Shown: positions 36,600-49,846, numbered from the stretch's first letter. The stretch is 64,000 nucleotides of DNA from Glandiceps talaboti (GCF_964340395.1 NC_135566.1:2904501-2968500), one strand, 5' to 3'. Translations and numbers: made by a program. The notes: generated from the letters alone by a model not told the origin.

Positions 36600-39500
36600 G
36601 TCTTTGCCGATTACTTGGTTGAACGTTTCGTATAGAGGAATGCGCTCTTTAGTTGACAACTGGTTGGTATGTTCCTTTTAGGCTGATGACTGTAGTGTCC
36701 GGTGGACAGGTCTTATAAAGTTGTGGGAATAATCATCATGACGCGGTTAGTCAAATGAGCGCCAGAAATTATTTAAAATGATGTCATGAGATTAGGTTAT
36801 TGCAATTATGAAATATTTAAGTTTTGGGGAATGGTATAAAAGTACACCTTATGGAAGATTGTCATGGAAATTCCCATTGTTTATTACGAGAAGTATGTCG
36901 TTAATGTTTATTTCTAGGTCACACAAACGTAATCATTTTTATCAACACATTGAGTTTATTCAGTTGGCCATTTATCAATTGAATACACATCAACCCTCGT
37001 ACGTTCAAGAGGACAAAGAATCGTGAATCCATCAAATATGTGTTATTATTTATATATTTTTTATCATAAATGATCACAAATGAAAACTATTCTTACAATC
37101 GAATCTATTCATTCGATTTTATACAACAAACCCAACATTTCTAGTTTTCTTCAGGCGAGTGATCCTGTACACGTCATTCTGACAAAAATAAATTTGCATA
37201 ATTGACGAAGATCAAATATAGGATTTGTTGATTTTATTTTGGAACGTAAATGATTCAAAACTTTGGAAAGAGGAAGACATGTAATCACCAGTACAGGCAG
37301 TTGACAATATGGTTAAATAGATAAGATAACTGAATCACGAAAAAGATACGGACAGTTTGTTCTGTGAACTTCCAAAGCTAGTTTACAAGGTTGGAAATGT
37401 AAAGTCTATCCCTTATCTGCACGTTACCTCTCTGTCCAGCTTCCCTGTTCATTGAAGCAATTGCCATAAATGCTTCACTGATTCACAGATAGTATGGTTG
37501 GGAATTTATTTGGGGATCTATTAGGGCAACCATACTGTATTTCTGATTGTATGCGTCAAGATCAATGGATGATGCACTCGTGGCGTATGGACCGTCAGAT
37601 ATGTTCATTCATATAGTCCCCCTCCTCCCCTCTCGGCACTGTTGAACCCACTGGGGGCTAACACAAGAAGAATAGACACTTTTGAAAAATTACATATTTT
37701 TATTTTTTAAAAGTGGAAAAATATTGAATCATCTCATTACTTCTTTAAATCACGTGTAACTGACAAAATCTATACATCAGACCCAGTACAAAATAGTAAT
37801 ATGTACAATTAATCAATTCTCCCAATAATTTTTTACAACATCTCTGCGTCTTATGATTGGTTACCAATCAAACAGACAACATCGGTTTGTCGATTATTCA
37901 ATCAATTAATTAATTACATTTCTGACATTGAATAATTATATTTCAAACAAGTCAAAACCGACTATTCAGATATACAATATGTTAACAAATTCTGACCCAA
38001 GATACAAATATTTAGTGCATATATACAGAATAGAATGTTTGATATTTTGACGTGTTCTAAAATTAAGACCACAATTATGCAATAACAACATTCAAATTGT
38101 TAACAATTTCTCCATAAATATCAATATTGCAATTATCATCAAGTTTTACAAAATATTTTATACTACTTAACTGTATTTCCAAACGTATATTTTATGTGTG
38201 TACAAACAACCCCCCCCCCCCCCGCCCCCACTCCCCGTGAAACGAGAGACTGTTTGAAACTGTTTTGTGTTCGAAAAGAAATGCACTCGTTCTGACGAAA
38301 GGGGGCTTCACGTCGATTCAGTACATAACGTTATGTGCAAAATTCATCGAAGAAAGTACAATATACTAGTACTTCAGGATTTTCGTGATCATAAAAGCCT
38401 AAGACATACATTATAATGTTGATACTTGCATCAGAAATATTACAACTTTGTAAAATATGTAAATCCGCCAAGTCAGTACTAGATTTCCCGGCTTGCAGTA
38501 CAAGTATTGTGAAAGTAATAGTGTCAAAATGTGTATTAGTTGTGCGAGTATTAATATCATTAACTTTTAATTGCATTGTCCATGGCGCCTTCTCTTATGG
38601 CAGGAGCATTAACGAAGGAATGTTTACTTCTTGTATTTCAGTATCAGCATCAGTATCAAAGTATTGCAAAAATCACAAAGCATACAGTATAGCATGGAAC
38701 GTTTGCATTCTTGATAATATCAACTCCCTTAAAAAAATAAACATCTATGGAGAATAATTCATGACTAGAATATTGGACAGTGACACAATGTATTGTTGGG
38801 ACTGGCAGCATGATAAACTAGTAACACAACAGTGTACAGGCACAGTCCACAAGTTAACAAGAATCTTTCCTTTAAGTTTAACACAGATGGTGATCCCAAT
38901 TGTTTGTGATAAATTCATTATTTTTTATTGTCGCCTTTATTTGGTCAGATTCTACGAAGAATTTTCCCTGATCAAACAAACACGCAAAGTGGTAAATTTG
39001 AATTAGACGAGATATCGCCATTCTTGTTGAAAACTTTGCATGTACAACATTTCATTGTTATCAAACTAACCTTGTCCATAAAAATAGGTGTAAATCGGAC
39101 ATGTTTTACAACACTTACACACGGTATCAATATTCACTCTTATAAACATAGCTAAGCACCATGGTTTTAATTCTTGAGTACCATGTGACAACAAGTGATA
39201 TGTACGAATGTTATTTCTACCAATCAAAGGCATCCACCATTTTCAGCTTCCACGTCACCACATTGTTTATGAATACGTTGAACGCCTCAATATTGTTTCT
39301 GTTTCGATTGCAGCTTTACTTTGTTAATTGCGTATTTCAGCACAGTCATACAAGAACAGAGGCCGTGTCGTTGTCATTATAGTCTTGTTTTATGCATGGC
39401 AATAATCGACTTGAAAAATCAAACCGGAAGTTACGATTTGAGATGAAAGTGGGACAGCTAATCTTATTTTATTGTCTACTATCACACGTGTACTATCTCA

Positions 39501-39864
39501 GCAGGACTGTCAGATGATCAACTTTGGATAGCCATGTCTAAAATCCTTCAGATCTTTTAAATAAATTAGATATTTTCAAATCCGTTCCTAGATTCCGATG
39601 GCATGGTATTTCAGACAGTGAGGCTTTCATGAGTAAAGCTTTTCCAAATACCCAAGAGCCTCGTGTTCAACCAGAAAACGTCACTTCCGCACATTTCGTG
39701 CAAGGCGACTATCGCATACTTGCACTGAGCACTTATGCAGTCAGTTGACCTGGTCACACTGTAAGCTGGCAATACACAACGGTTATCATTAAGTTGAACG
39801 TAATATTCGTGAGCACTTGATGTGTATTTTACATTATAACGCTTTGTTTGGATGCAACCTCGAA
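36600..39864. other. Intergenic between IL-17 and WSCD-like genes
   Basis: Includes the IL-17 promoter, a poly-C run of about 20 bases near 38209, and the presumed WSCD 3' UTR. Several short frames at 38.3-39.4 kb lack motifs and splice support; I saw no gene. Confidence 0.5.
36711..36720 (-). promoter_or_regulatory. TATA-like element of the IL-17 gene
   Basis: The minus-strand sequence CTTTATAAGA resembles a TATA box. It would place transcription start near 36685 and give a 5' leader of roughly 85 bases. Inducible cytokine genes often use TATA promoters; the assignment here is inference from position. Confidence 0.4.
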
Positions 39865-40229
39865 TCAAAGTATCATATTAGGTGCATATTCGGCAGGCAA
39901 AGGTGCTTGTTTGTGAAGCTGTAGCGCCATTGCAACCGTCTTAACATATATTTGGACATATTCATGCATTTCTTGTGTAAATGGGTCAAACGACATGCCC
40001 TTTTTCCTGTTAGGTCTTTTGAACTTTCCAGACGAATTGAGTTCTGCACAAAGCAATCGTTCTTGGTTGATTTCGATATTAAGAAACGTCAACATTTTCC
40101 TAAGTTGATTGTTGAGATCAGTCATTAAGTCTTCATAGTGTATCACAAGTACCTTAGGGCAGTGTTGGAGCCACATTAACGCGGTATTTGTCCAACTTCG
40201 GGATTTACCCATCACGAAGTCGTTCCACT
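39865..40229 (-). CDS. WSCD-like, exon g: C-terminal sulfotransferase domain and stop
   Basis: After TTTGTAG the exon completes a Glu codon and encodes EWNDFVMGKSRSWTNTALMW, then VLVIHYEDLMTD, the YEDL motif common to the end of the PAPS fold, then FKRPNRKKGMSFDPFT and the C-terminus PLPAEYAPNMIL before TGA. The C-terminal PLP.EY is typical of WSCD proteins. A candidate minus-strand AATAAA lies at 39468-39473, about 395 bp after the stop. Confidence 0.94.
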
Positions 40230-40785
40230 CTACAAAGAAAAATGTGGGTATACGAGTTTAATACAAATCGTTGAACAAATGTACACAGTAAACTTCCTCT
40301 TATTCGTTCTGTGATGAATCTGTATAGAAAATAGACATATTGTATGACAAAAAAACACTAAAGACACAGACGAAGCTAAGGTACACAACAAGCCAAGCCA
40401 ATAATTAGGATATCAGCTTATTCTGCTAAATTTCCACTCGGCGTGTACAGGTTCATGAGATATCAAGATGTCATACTACACTGGGGCTTTATTTCGGTCG
40501 TTTATTTCTAAAAACATATTTTATGCTACATTCCAAGGGATTTCCTTACGAAAAATCATAGTTAACTGAGAACGCAAAGACCCTGTCAAAATTGCTGAAA
40601 ATCCTTGAAGAACTTAATAATATGTTGCACACACAACAAAACACTAGTCTATGCATGACGACACACACTGTGAATTGACATTTCTCTACGGTCAACATGA
40701 TACCCTTTGTGAGTCTATACAATGACATGATTAATGTATTCTGTGCACCAAATAAGCATTATGCAGACCGTAAAAATTCACCTAC

Positions 40786-40989
40786 CAGTGCCTTTGGTGT
40801 ACCTATCTTCGGTAGCATAACCCGTGTGACCTCCAAATTTTCTATTGTGTTCAGCTATCATAGCCTTGTAAGGGTTTCGTATAACAACTATTGCTGCCTC
40901 GTATTCTTTTATAAGTTCTTCACTGAAGTCGTGTGTTTTCACAACAACCGTGTTTCGTTTCTTCCAGTGTTCCCTTTCTCCTTTGAAAC
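40786..40989 (-). CDS. WSCD-like, exon f: central sulfotransferase domain
   Basis: Acceptor TCATACACAG, donor GTAGGT. It encodes GFKGEREHWKKRN, VVVKTHDF, and AAIVVIRNPYKAMIAEHNRK, the strand and loop around the 3'-phosphate-binding arginine of sulfotransferases, then GGHTGYATEDRY. Phases fit exons e and g. Confidence 0.93.
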
Positions 40990-41349
40990 CTGTGTATGAC
41001 AAACGAGAGAGAATGGAAACGTTGCCAAACTATAAGAAACCAGACAATTTTTTCCAAGATGTTTTTCTTGTAATCGCATACCAATTTTTTTCTGTGGGTT
41101 ATATGCTATTATGTTGTAACAAAAAAGCACTATAGATTTGCATTCGCTGATAGTGATAACCAACTACTACGACTAACTTGCAGATTTTGTTTTGTGCATT
41201 TTACGTACACACAGGCAATTTTTGTCATGTGTTCAGTTTTGGTGGACGGTTCAGCAATAAAATAGACACACAAGAAACCGTAGCACACAAAAAAATTGAT
41301 ACGGTTAAATTGTATAATGGAAAATAGATATTACGAAGTTTGTTGTTAC

Positions 41350-41514
41350 CTTTTTTGAATAATTCTCCATCAGTATAGAAACTACCAGTGTAAATTCCAG
41401 TGCTACGTTCTATCAGGTGTCTCACCCATGTATTACCAGATCCCGGAAAGCTAGCTAGCGCCACCAACGGCATAGATCCCTCACGTTTCAGAGTGGAATT
41501 TAAACATCTGGGAT
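41350..41514 (-). CDS. WSCD-like, exon e: sulfotransferase 5'-phosphosulfate binding loop
   Basis: Acceptor CGTTACAG, donor GTAACA. It encodes DPRCLNSTLKREGSMPLVAL followed by ASFPGSGNTWVRHLIERST. ASFPGSGNTW is the PAPS 5'-phosphosulfate-binding motif in the form typical of WSCD proteins, which contacts the sulfate donor. TGIYTGSFYTDGELF continues the substrate-side region. Confidence 0.93.
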
Positions 41515-42149
41515 CTGTAACGTAAAATGCGAAACCCAACAGCCAACGAGTTAAAAAAAGTATGGGGTTTTACATCAAAATGTTTTGCCTGCTTTCAACT
41601 AAAAAGACGAAGTAAAACAGCAATTTGCATGATTTTCACGTCAGCGAAAATACGTCGAAACAAGCATGACAGACGTTCTTATAATTCTTCTATTCCCGTT
41701 GACATCAAAAATTGCTTTTCGTAAACTTTTAAGAACATCTGACGTCTCTCTAGACTGATATTTTGAAAATTACTCTAAATGCCATATTTGTAAAAAAAAA
41801 TCCTGAAATATTTCGAAGGTAATAAGACAAATCGTGGAGTCGTCAGAATATAAAACGGCCTACAACGGCAACACAACTATATCCAACCGGTTACACCAAA
41901 CGTGTTTGTCGTTTCATGACTGCAGTGCAGTCGCAACAAAATTGGGAAAATTTCAGGCAAATGACATCAGTCGAATTACCGTGGTACGCGGCAATTTTGG
42001 TTATCTGTAATTTTGACCGTTAATAAAAAGGGAACTGTCTACATTTCTATTGACAATGTTACACTGAAAACATATTCTACCATCCGCTTTTACTTGAATC
42101 GCAAAGCACTTTTCTTTGGTAAATGACCATAAACAAGCAAACACATTAC

Positions 42150-42327
42150 CGTCTGCTGAGGTAGTATAAACTGATGCATAGCCACGTCCACCACAGTAAT
42201 GACCTTCGAACCCTGCACAAGGCGTGATGCACTGACTGTTGTTCACCGCACTGTGATAATCAAAATTGGTTTCCAGATGACCACAATGACATTCAGTACC
42301 ACTACGTAACGCTGCTATAGAGTATTG
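42150..42327 (-). CDS. WSCD-like, exon d: second half of WSC domain 2
   Basis: Acceptor ATATCTTAG. It encodes QYSIAALRSGTECHCGHL, then QCITPC, GHYCGGRGYASVY, completing eight cysteines. It ends SAD plus one base at donor GTAATG, a weaker donor but the phase fits exon e, which begins by completing an Asp codon. The reading frame runs on into the intron (to 42001) by chance. Confidence 0.88.
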
Positions 42328-43019
42328 CTAAGATATAAAGGAAAAAATACGTTATTTTAGAGATAATGTGTTGATTTTAAAGTAAAACCATACAAACTTG
42401 AACGAGACAAACTCTTGTAGGAAGAAGCGCCCTCATGGTTGTAGGGTAGTTTATGATAATGTTTTGCTCGTTTCGAATTCAGTGTAGAAAACATTATACT
42501 ATAATTATTGTCAACTCTCGCATATACATGTAACATATACATGATTCAATTATAGACCGGTATGTTGAGGGTCTATGACTCAATAGAGTACATTTTTTTC
42601 AGTTTAAGAAAAACAACAACAAAATCGATAATTTGCCATTGATTTCTTTATACATTAATTTTTCACTGTAATACTGTCTGTTGATAGTTGTGTCCGAGCA
42701 GTAAGCACTAAACATACTTCAACACCAAATAAACACGCATTAGCATACTGACCCTACATGTCTATGATTCCACATTATACCTAGTCTGTATGTGAATACA
42801 TGTTTATTTGCTGTGATAATATCCTGGAGGACAAGATGGTAGGTAAACTATATGAGTGAAACCCATACCTTTGTAAATTATAAATGTAAGGTGTGAAGTA
42901 CTTTCAATTAGATAAAAGGGAATAGAAGAAAGACCATGGGGTCTTTATTCAGTCAATAATGGGAGTAAATATTCAATCGGAAGAAAAGAGTAGTCAGGGA
43001 ATGAAAACAAACTGTAAAA

Positions 43020-43066
43020 AACCCATTGTAACAAATCAAATCAAATCAGATCAGATCAAATCATCA
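43020..43066 (+). repeat. (AAATC)n-like short tandem repeat
   Basis: Imperfect five-base units AAATC/AGATC in the intron between WSC exons c and d flank region. Confidence 0.7.
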
Positions 43067-43391
43067 CTAACGTGATCACTTCACCCTGTGAGAAAACCTA
43101 TCAAGCGTCTGAACTTTAACCCTCTCAGCTAAAGTAAAATGCCGTAGTTTCCAATGTAATTTTACCCTTGAATTGCATTCCTTTATATGTTAGAAATACT
43201 GTAGGTATATAGGTCGTCTCCAGCTCCTAAGGTACTGGGAGTCTGAAATTGAAAGATTAGTTGCTATTTGCAGTCCTGTAACCATAAACCATGGGAGTAT
43301 GCTCGTGATTACAGGTGTACACACAGTGATGAATCTGTCTATTTTATCTATGCAGTTTAGAGGAGCCTACATAACTCGATTTTTTTCTTAC

Positions 43392-43534
43392 CGCACGTAA
43401 GCAAAGACCTTTACAGCTCAGTATGGTCATCGTGTCTTCAGTATATATACTGCCAGATTGAAATATATCACCGTCTCTTGCAGTTGGCACGCAACCTTTG
43501 TAATCCTCAATCGTGCCTTGGAGAAATTTGTCAG
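43392..43534 (-). CDS. WSCD-like, exon c: first half of WSC domain 2
   Basis: After acceptor TTTTTCAG this 143-bp exon encodes DKFLQGTIEDYKGCVPTARD through LSCKGLCLRA and ends in phase 0 at GTAAGA. The YKGC start and the two following cysteines repeat the layout of WSC1. Confidence 0.92.
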
Positions 43535-45083
43535 CTGAAAAATACAAAGTACAAAGTGTGTACACCGAAACAAAGGCTGTATTAGAAATCAAAGGAATTG
43601 GTTTGGACACAAGTGATCAATGGTCTGATTTTGTTCATCACTAATCATGTAATCACATATGTCAGACATATTTGTTACTCAATGTGTATTTCTTTACTCA
43701 AGAAATGTTATGTTTATACGACATATACATTGTACATCAGTAAATATATGTAAAGGGAAGGAATGTCAACAATAACGCTAATGTTCTCTGAACAATCACA
43801 TCCTGACAACGTTTTAGTATGTTAGTACATTTTGTAATTGTGTTTACTATACATCATTAATACGCTTTTAACATCATACGGCACGACCTAAGATAAACCT
43901 CAGACGTCCCTATAAATTATAATGTTCTGAGGGTTTAATACCAGAGATTGGGGCGACCGACAACTATACATGTTCTACTATTTGGGAAACGATAACGCCC
44001 CCTTGTGGCCAGCTTTGATTTACTTGTATTAAATAACGTAATCTTTTACTTTATATGTGCATTATTATCGTAATACTCGATGTCGAATGCCTGAAAAATA
44101 TCGTACGGTTGTGAGTTTGTTTTGAAGTTTAGTCACGTCTGCATGCACGCAGATAGTCCTAACAAACAGTGAAGAGGCGACCAGCTGCAATGATTTGATA
44201 TCAAATTGTACACCGAGAGCTATTCAGACACTATCTTATTTCGACATCTGTGGACTGCAAATGCACAATTAAACTCATTTGCATATCTAAAAGCAGACAA
44301 CGCGTCAAATGTTCTCATTCACTTTATTAGGTGATAAAACAGTAAAATCTACAGCGTTTTATTTGAGAAATCACATCCGTGTATGGTACTGGTGCGCCGG
44401 TAAAAAGCTATAGCTATCGTCTGGCCTCCAAAAACGCTACCGTATTATCAGCTTGAATGTACTTTCCGATTCATGACATGCTTTACATCATAACGAAATG
44501 GGTATAAAAATATGAAACCGCAACTCGATTAAAAAATCTAAAATGCTTTCAAAAAGACGTCCAATTGTTACTTTGTCTGTGGTGTCGTCAATAGCCTAGC
44601 CTTACAGCAAGATTGACACGTTGACTTCACCTTTTAAATAATGACAATTGAAACTAATTATAGAATGTTCAAAAACCATTATCATTCTACAAGGGAGGTT
44701 TCCAAACTCGGAGCGACTCCTGCCCAACCAAAATTGCTTGATGTATAAAACAGTGTGGATAAGGTGGTTCTCGATTTACCCCGTTTCCCTCACTTTCTCT
44801 TTACTGTAGTCTCTATTACTACATCTCAGACATTATATAGCAAATGTGATATCCGACAAGGGGTCAAGATATGACCCCCTTGTCTCTATTCTGTCAATGC
44901 AAAGAATCTGGAATTGAATGATCTGCATTTAGAGTGTTTCCTACAGTAATTTACGTTGGGAAATATATACAGGGACTGTAAACTTCCCAGTGGTACATAC
45001 AGTCTCTTATTATCGTGCAAAACAAATAACAATAGATTTTGAATAGCATTTCCAAAAATATAGGCTTTCTTGAAAACACTTAC

Positions 45084-45295
45084 TTTCGCCTTCGTCTTTA
45101 CTCTGAAGGAAATCAGGAATTGGAGCCGGTTGTTTCTCAACTTTGTAAACTGACAAATATAGGGGTCCTCCACATATATCTTGTTTATTACCAGTGCACG
45201 TCATGTTACAACCAGTCGCTGTTAAAGCTGACGTCCTCAGCGCATTTGAACACCAGCACTCCATTGAAAACTGCAAACCGGCATACGCGTAACCC
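45084..45295 (-). CDS. WSCD-like, exon b: second half of WSC domain 1
   Basis: The acceptor is TTACGCAG and the donor GTAAGT. It encodes GYAYAGLQFSMECWCSNAL, then GCNMTCTGNKQDICGG and LYLSVYKV, closing the eight-cysteine WSC1 domain (CWC, GC, TC, IC). A proline- and charge-rich linker (EKQPAPIPDFLQSKDEGE) follows. Its first base completes the Lys codon from exon a. Confidence 0.92.
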
Positions 45296-46400
45296 CTGCG
45301 TAATACAACTTCAGTTAGTTGAATAAGGGACTGACATGAATGTATGCAATTTGAAATAATAAATCAGTCACAAAAATGGAATTACTTTCACTCGGTAACT
45401 TCGCGTAAATAAAGTAACTACAGGTAATAAATACATATATTGAAGTGCGAATAAAAAAAATAAGCATGTGTGTACGCGTGCGTGCGCGCGTGTGTGCGTG
45501 CGTATCTGTGTGCATGTAGTTGCATATAGTTATATATAATATAGTCGTATATATTTTACTTTCAACAAGCTAGTCAAAATGGTTGAGTAGGCCTAAATCC
45601 CTTATTGTTTTCGCTAATTACCGGAAATGAACACAAAGTGTATGAATGGACTGGTATTATATGAGTTGACATTATTCACCTTTATTGCGTACGATATTTC
45701 GTGCAGTGTTCAAGGAAATCATTGTTTACAGCAGCTCGAATCATTTAGGTCTGATTGATGTTATGAAGAACGGAGTATGATGAATTGCATATCCATTTCC
45801 TATTTGTTACTGTACCCTAAGGTTTGGAAATACCTACAATGTATACCTACAATGTATGTATAACTCAACTCAAATGAACATATGGTCGACAAAAAAACAT
45901 CACTTGTCTTGGTATGTACATTTACAGATAATGTACATTGTAGTATCTCAAAGAGGGACCTGTATTGTAATATTATACGACTGTTTTTATAGCAATGATG
46001 AAAGGCCTTAGTTGAAATCTGTGATCAGAATTGCCACTAGTATATAAATGTTGAGACCAAATGTCAAGTCAGAGGGACTGTGGTCAAGTGTACATTTTCG
46101 CATGCTTACATAAATTGGTCGTCTCTACGTACGAACGTCGTACCTTTAATAGTCACCACATTTCAACACAAGGTTGACGGACGATATTGGTTATGATAGT
46201 AGTATAACATCAGTGTTTTACTAGAGCTTCACTTGCCCCAGGCTAATATATCAAATGAGATATATCGATCTTACATCTAAAATTAGTTCAGCTTTTCAAG
46301 CACACACTGCTGTGAATCGGCCATATGTTGCGTTGTTACTTATATTGCACATATATGGTGCACCTTTTGTTAAAAATCACCCGTTTCCGTCATTTTCTGG

Positions 46401-46780
46401 GGCGACCGCAGGCTCAACCGATTTATTTTACGAATTCTATATTTAAATATATAAGCGACAAATATACCATTGTACTTTTTCCGATTTGTTCCTTGATTAA
46501 AATTATACGGCCAATAGTGAATTGTAATATTTGGAGGTGTCATTGAACTGGTGACTTGCATTCATTTGTAAAACAACAAACATCGAAAGGCGGACCGCAG
46601 GCTCAACCGATTTATCTTACAAATTCTATATTTAAATATAAGCGACAAATATACCTTGTACTTTTTCCGATTTGTTCCTTGATTAAAAATTATACGGCCA
46701 ATAGTGAATTTTAATATATGGAGGTGTCGGTCATTGAACTGGTGACTTGCATTCATTTGTAAAACAACAAACATCGAAAT
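46401..46780 (+). repeat. 189-bp near-identical tandem duplication
   Basis: Two consecutive units, each from GACCGCAGGCTCAACCG to ACAACAAACATCGAAA, differ only by a few substitutions and small indels (for example an extra GTCG in unit 2). It is a recent local duplication in the intron between WSCD exons a and b. Confidence 0.92.
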
Positions 46781-47235
46781 TTAAAGACGGTGTTGAAAAC
46801 GTAGTTCGTATTACTAATGGGCGATCAATAATGGCCAAGACGGTCGAACAAGATTATGAAGTCGTCTGCACGAATAAGCCGCTATGTGACCTCAAAACCT
46901 GCTAACCATGTGCCATTTTCTGTGTCAACTACGCTTGTTACAGTTAAACCAGTCTATTTGTTTTAGAATTCAACGATTATGAAAACAACCCTCTTTTCCA
47001 AGAAGGCATAAAGGGGATATTTATACAACTATATATTTCAATGTGAATAAAAATTAATCGACTTTCTAAAATATGGATAATGGTGAAACCGAAACCCTTA
47101 GCGGTTATTACTTTAGGCATACATACAGAGATAGGCAAACACAGATAGTATACTTTGATAATGTATTTCATATAAACTTCAGGATCTACAAGATAACGTC
47201 AACTCACGTATATTGAATAAAATGTGTGCTCTTGT

Positions 47236-47370
47236 TTGTATGTATGTATGTATGTATGTATGTATGTATGTATGTATGTATGTATGTATGTATGTATGTA
47301 TGTATGTATGTGTGTATGTACGTACGTACGTACCTACCTACCTACCTATCTATCTATCTATATATCTATA
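47236..47370 (+). repeat. (TATG)n, then GTAC, CTAC and CTAT units
   Basis: About 19 TATG units change stepwise into GTAC, CTAC and CTAT tetranucleotides, bordering the minisatellite to the right. WSCD intron a-b. Confidence 0.88.
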
Positions 47371-47439
47371 TATTATATATATTGCATTGGGCAGTGTATC
47401 TTTACATTGTACTCATTTATCGTACATTGTATATTCGTC

Positions 47440-48100
47440 AACTCATTGCATCGTACACTGGATACATACCATTATATTTTACAATATGTAACTCATTATA
47501 TTGTACACCAGATACATTATAACTCAATACATTGTACAGTGTAGATACATTGTAACTCATTATATCATACATTGTAGATACACTGTAACTCATATCATAC
47601 ATTGTAGATACACTGTAGCCAATTACATCATACATTGTAGATACACTGTAACTCATATGCATTGTATATACACAAAAACCCTTTACATCATGCATTGTAG
47701 ATACACTGTAACTCATAAACACTATATACACAGTAACTCATGATATCATATATTGTATATACACTAACTCAATACATCATTCAATGTATATACACTAACT
47801 CATATCGTACATTGTATATACACTGTAACTCACTACATCGTTCAATTATATACACTGTAACTCATGACATATCGTACAGTGTGTATACACTGTAACTCAC
47901 GATATCATATATTGTATATACACTGTAACTCATGACATATCGTAGTGTATATACACTGTAACTCACGATACCATATATTGTATATTTGCATATACACTGT
48001 AACTCATTACATCGTTCAATGTATATACACTGTGCTCATTTTATCATACAGTGTACATACACTAACTCATTACAATTGTTCAATGTGTGTAAACATGTTT
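47440..48100 (+). repeat. Minisatellite, unit about 30-37 bp
   Basis: Roughly 20 imperfect units built from CTGTAACTCAT, a short variable AT-rich piece (ACATCATACA or ATATCGTACA) and TTGTAGATACA or GTATATACA. Unit length drifts by small indels. It ends about 75 bp from the splice donor of WSCD exon a. Confidence 0.88.
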
Positions 48101-48173
48101 GAACATTTTTGTCACTACTTATTACAGCCCTGTGAATATACACACGAAAGTATACATATGCATTCCTACTTAC

Positions 48174-48294
48174 TTTCTATCACAATGTTTGACACATGCA
48201 GCAATCGTCATCATCTTTGGATCATGCCACATGGTACCCTGTAACGTCCTTTTAGTAGGCTCCCTATGGTCGTCATAGCAGCCTTTGTAAACAA
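48174..48294 (-). CDS. WSCD-like, exon a: first half of WSC domain 1
   Basis: After an acceptor TTTTTTACTAG the exon encodes VYKGCYDDHREPTKRTLQG through AACVKHCDRK and ends at donor GTAAGT. YKGCY is the characteristic WSC start, and C..C of AACVKHC are the second and third domain cysteines. It starts with two bases of a codon, so an upstream exon ending in phase 1 is required. Confidence 0.88.
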
Positions 48295-48883
48295 CTAGTA
48301 AAAAATTAAGAAAAGAAAGAAAGAAAAATACCGCTATTAATTGAGATTTTATACGATCTCAGGACTCTATCTTTGCTATCACATTTAATCATTACCCTTT
48401 AATAATTCACATGTAATTTTTCAAGTGTGTTATTCCTCTGAAGGTTACTATTGATTACATGACGCAATTAGTTTATTGCATTCATTATCTGGAAATGGTA
48501 AGTCGTTCTGTTTATATGTAGGTTGCTGGGCTGGTCGATTGAAAATGGAAAATAAACGTAGAAGAACCACTTCAACACAGGCATCAGTATTCCAAGGTCA
48601 AATGCTGATTTAAATTACATAACACGATGCATGGCAAAATTACGATTAGTTATCTTAATACAAGCCTATCACTTTAATATTTTATTTAATGTATCTGTGA
48701 TAGACGACAACGTTATTGCTTCGTCATGTATAACTCTACTGTAAACACCATTTCCTTGGAAATCAAACTTATGATATCATGGAACATTGTAAATGTAGTT
48801 ATATGATGATGTGTTCATAATCAAACACAACACAAATAGTAATATAATCGTACGCCAATGCACGCTTCCTCTCCGCATATTTT

Positions 48884-48903
48884 CAGAGAGAGAGAGAGAG
48901 AGG

Positions 48904-48990
<87 letters not shown>

Positions 48991-49016
48991 ATTCTATATT
49001 AGGCAGGCAGGCAGGC

Positions 49017-49047
<31 letters not shown>

Positions 49048-49083
49048 GAGACAGAGACAGAGACAGAGACAGAGACAGAGACA
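48884..49083 (+). repeat. (GA)n, (GGCA)n, (GACA)n, (GAGACA)n compound array
   Basis: A GA tract (48884-48988), a short unique piece, then GGCA, GACA and GAGACA units in order, giving about 200 bp of purine-rich repeat upstream of WSCD exon a. Confidence 0.92.
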
Positions 49084-49497
49084 ACAACAGCTAAAGACAT
49101 GGCGGAAAGTTGAGAGAGCCAAAGGCCCTGGCACACGTACATGGAGAAAGGGTGAGTGTGTCTGTTGTGCGATAAACCATTTGCATACACTGATACTTTT
49201 ACATGAGATGTACACTATCAGTCGATTAGCAATTGAATAGCAGAAGAGGAGATAAACAAGAGGTTGTAGCAAATATGAATTTAGTGTGATGACGTCCGTT
49301 GGTTTATTCTATCAAGGTCATAAAATGGCCGCAAATTACTACCAATCATGACGTTAAAACTACACTTCTCTCAAATATACCTGTGGGTGCTGCAAACAAA
49401 AAACATCTACTAAACCTTACATTTTTTAAGGAAACCGTTTTGATAACAGATGTACACACGCACGCGCTTACGTGCTCACTCACACACGCACGCACAC

Positions 49498-49846
<349 letters not shown>

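Larger units (their letters stand above)
39865..48294 (-). other. Gene span: WSCD-type protein (two WSC domains plus sulfotransferase), 5'-incomplete
   Basis: Seven exons on the minus strand (48294-48174, 45295-45084, 43534-43392, 42327-42150, 41514-41350, 40989-40786, 40229-39865) join in frame across GT-AG introns to give about 462 residues and a TGA stop. The order WSC1, WSC2, sulfotransferase is the architecture of animal WSCD1/WSCD2, Golgi type II membrane proteins for which sialate O-sulfotransferase activity has been assigned in vertebrates (family knowledge). The exon carrying the cytoplasmic tail and signal anchor should lie at higher coordinates but was not recognised. Microsatellites and a minisatellite fill its introns. 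Confidence 0.93.
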
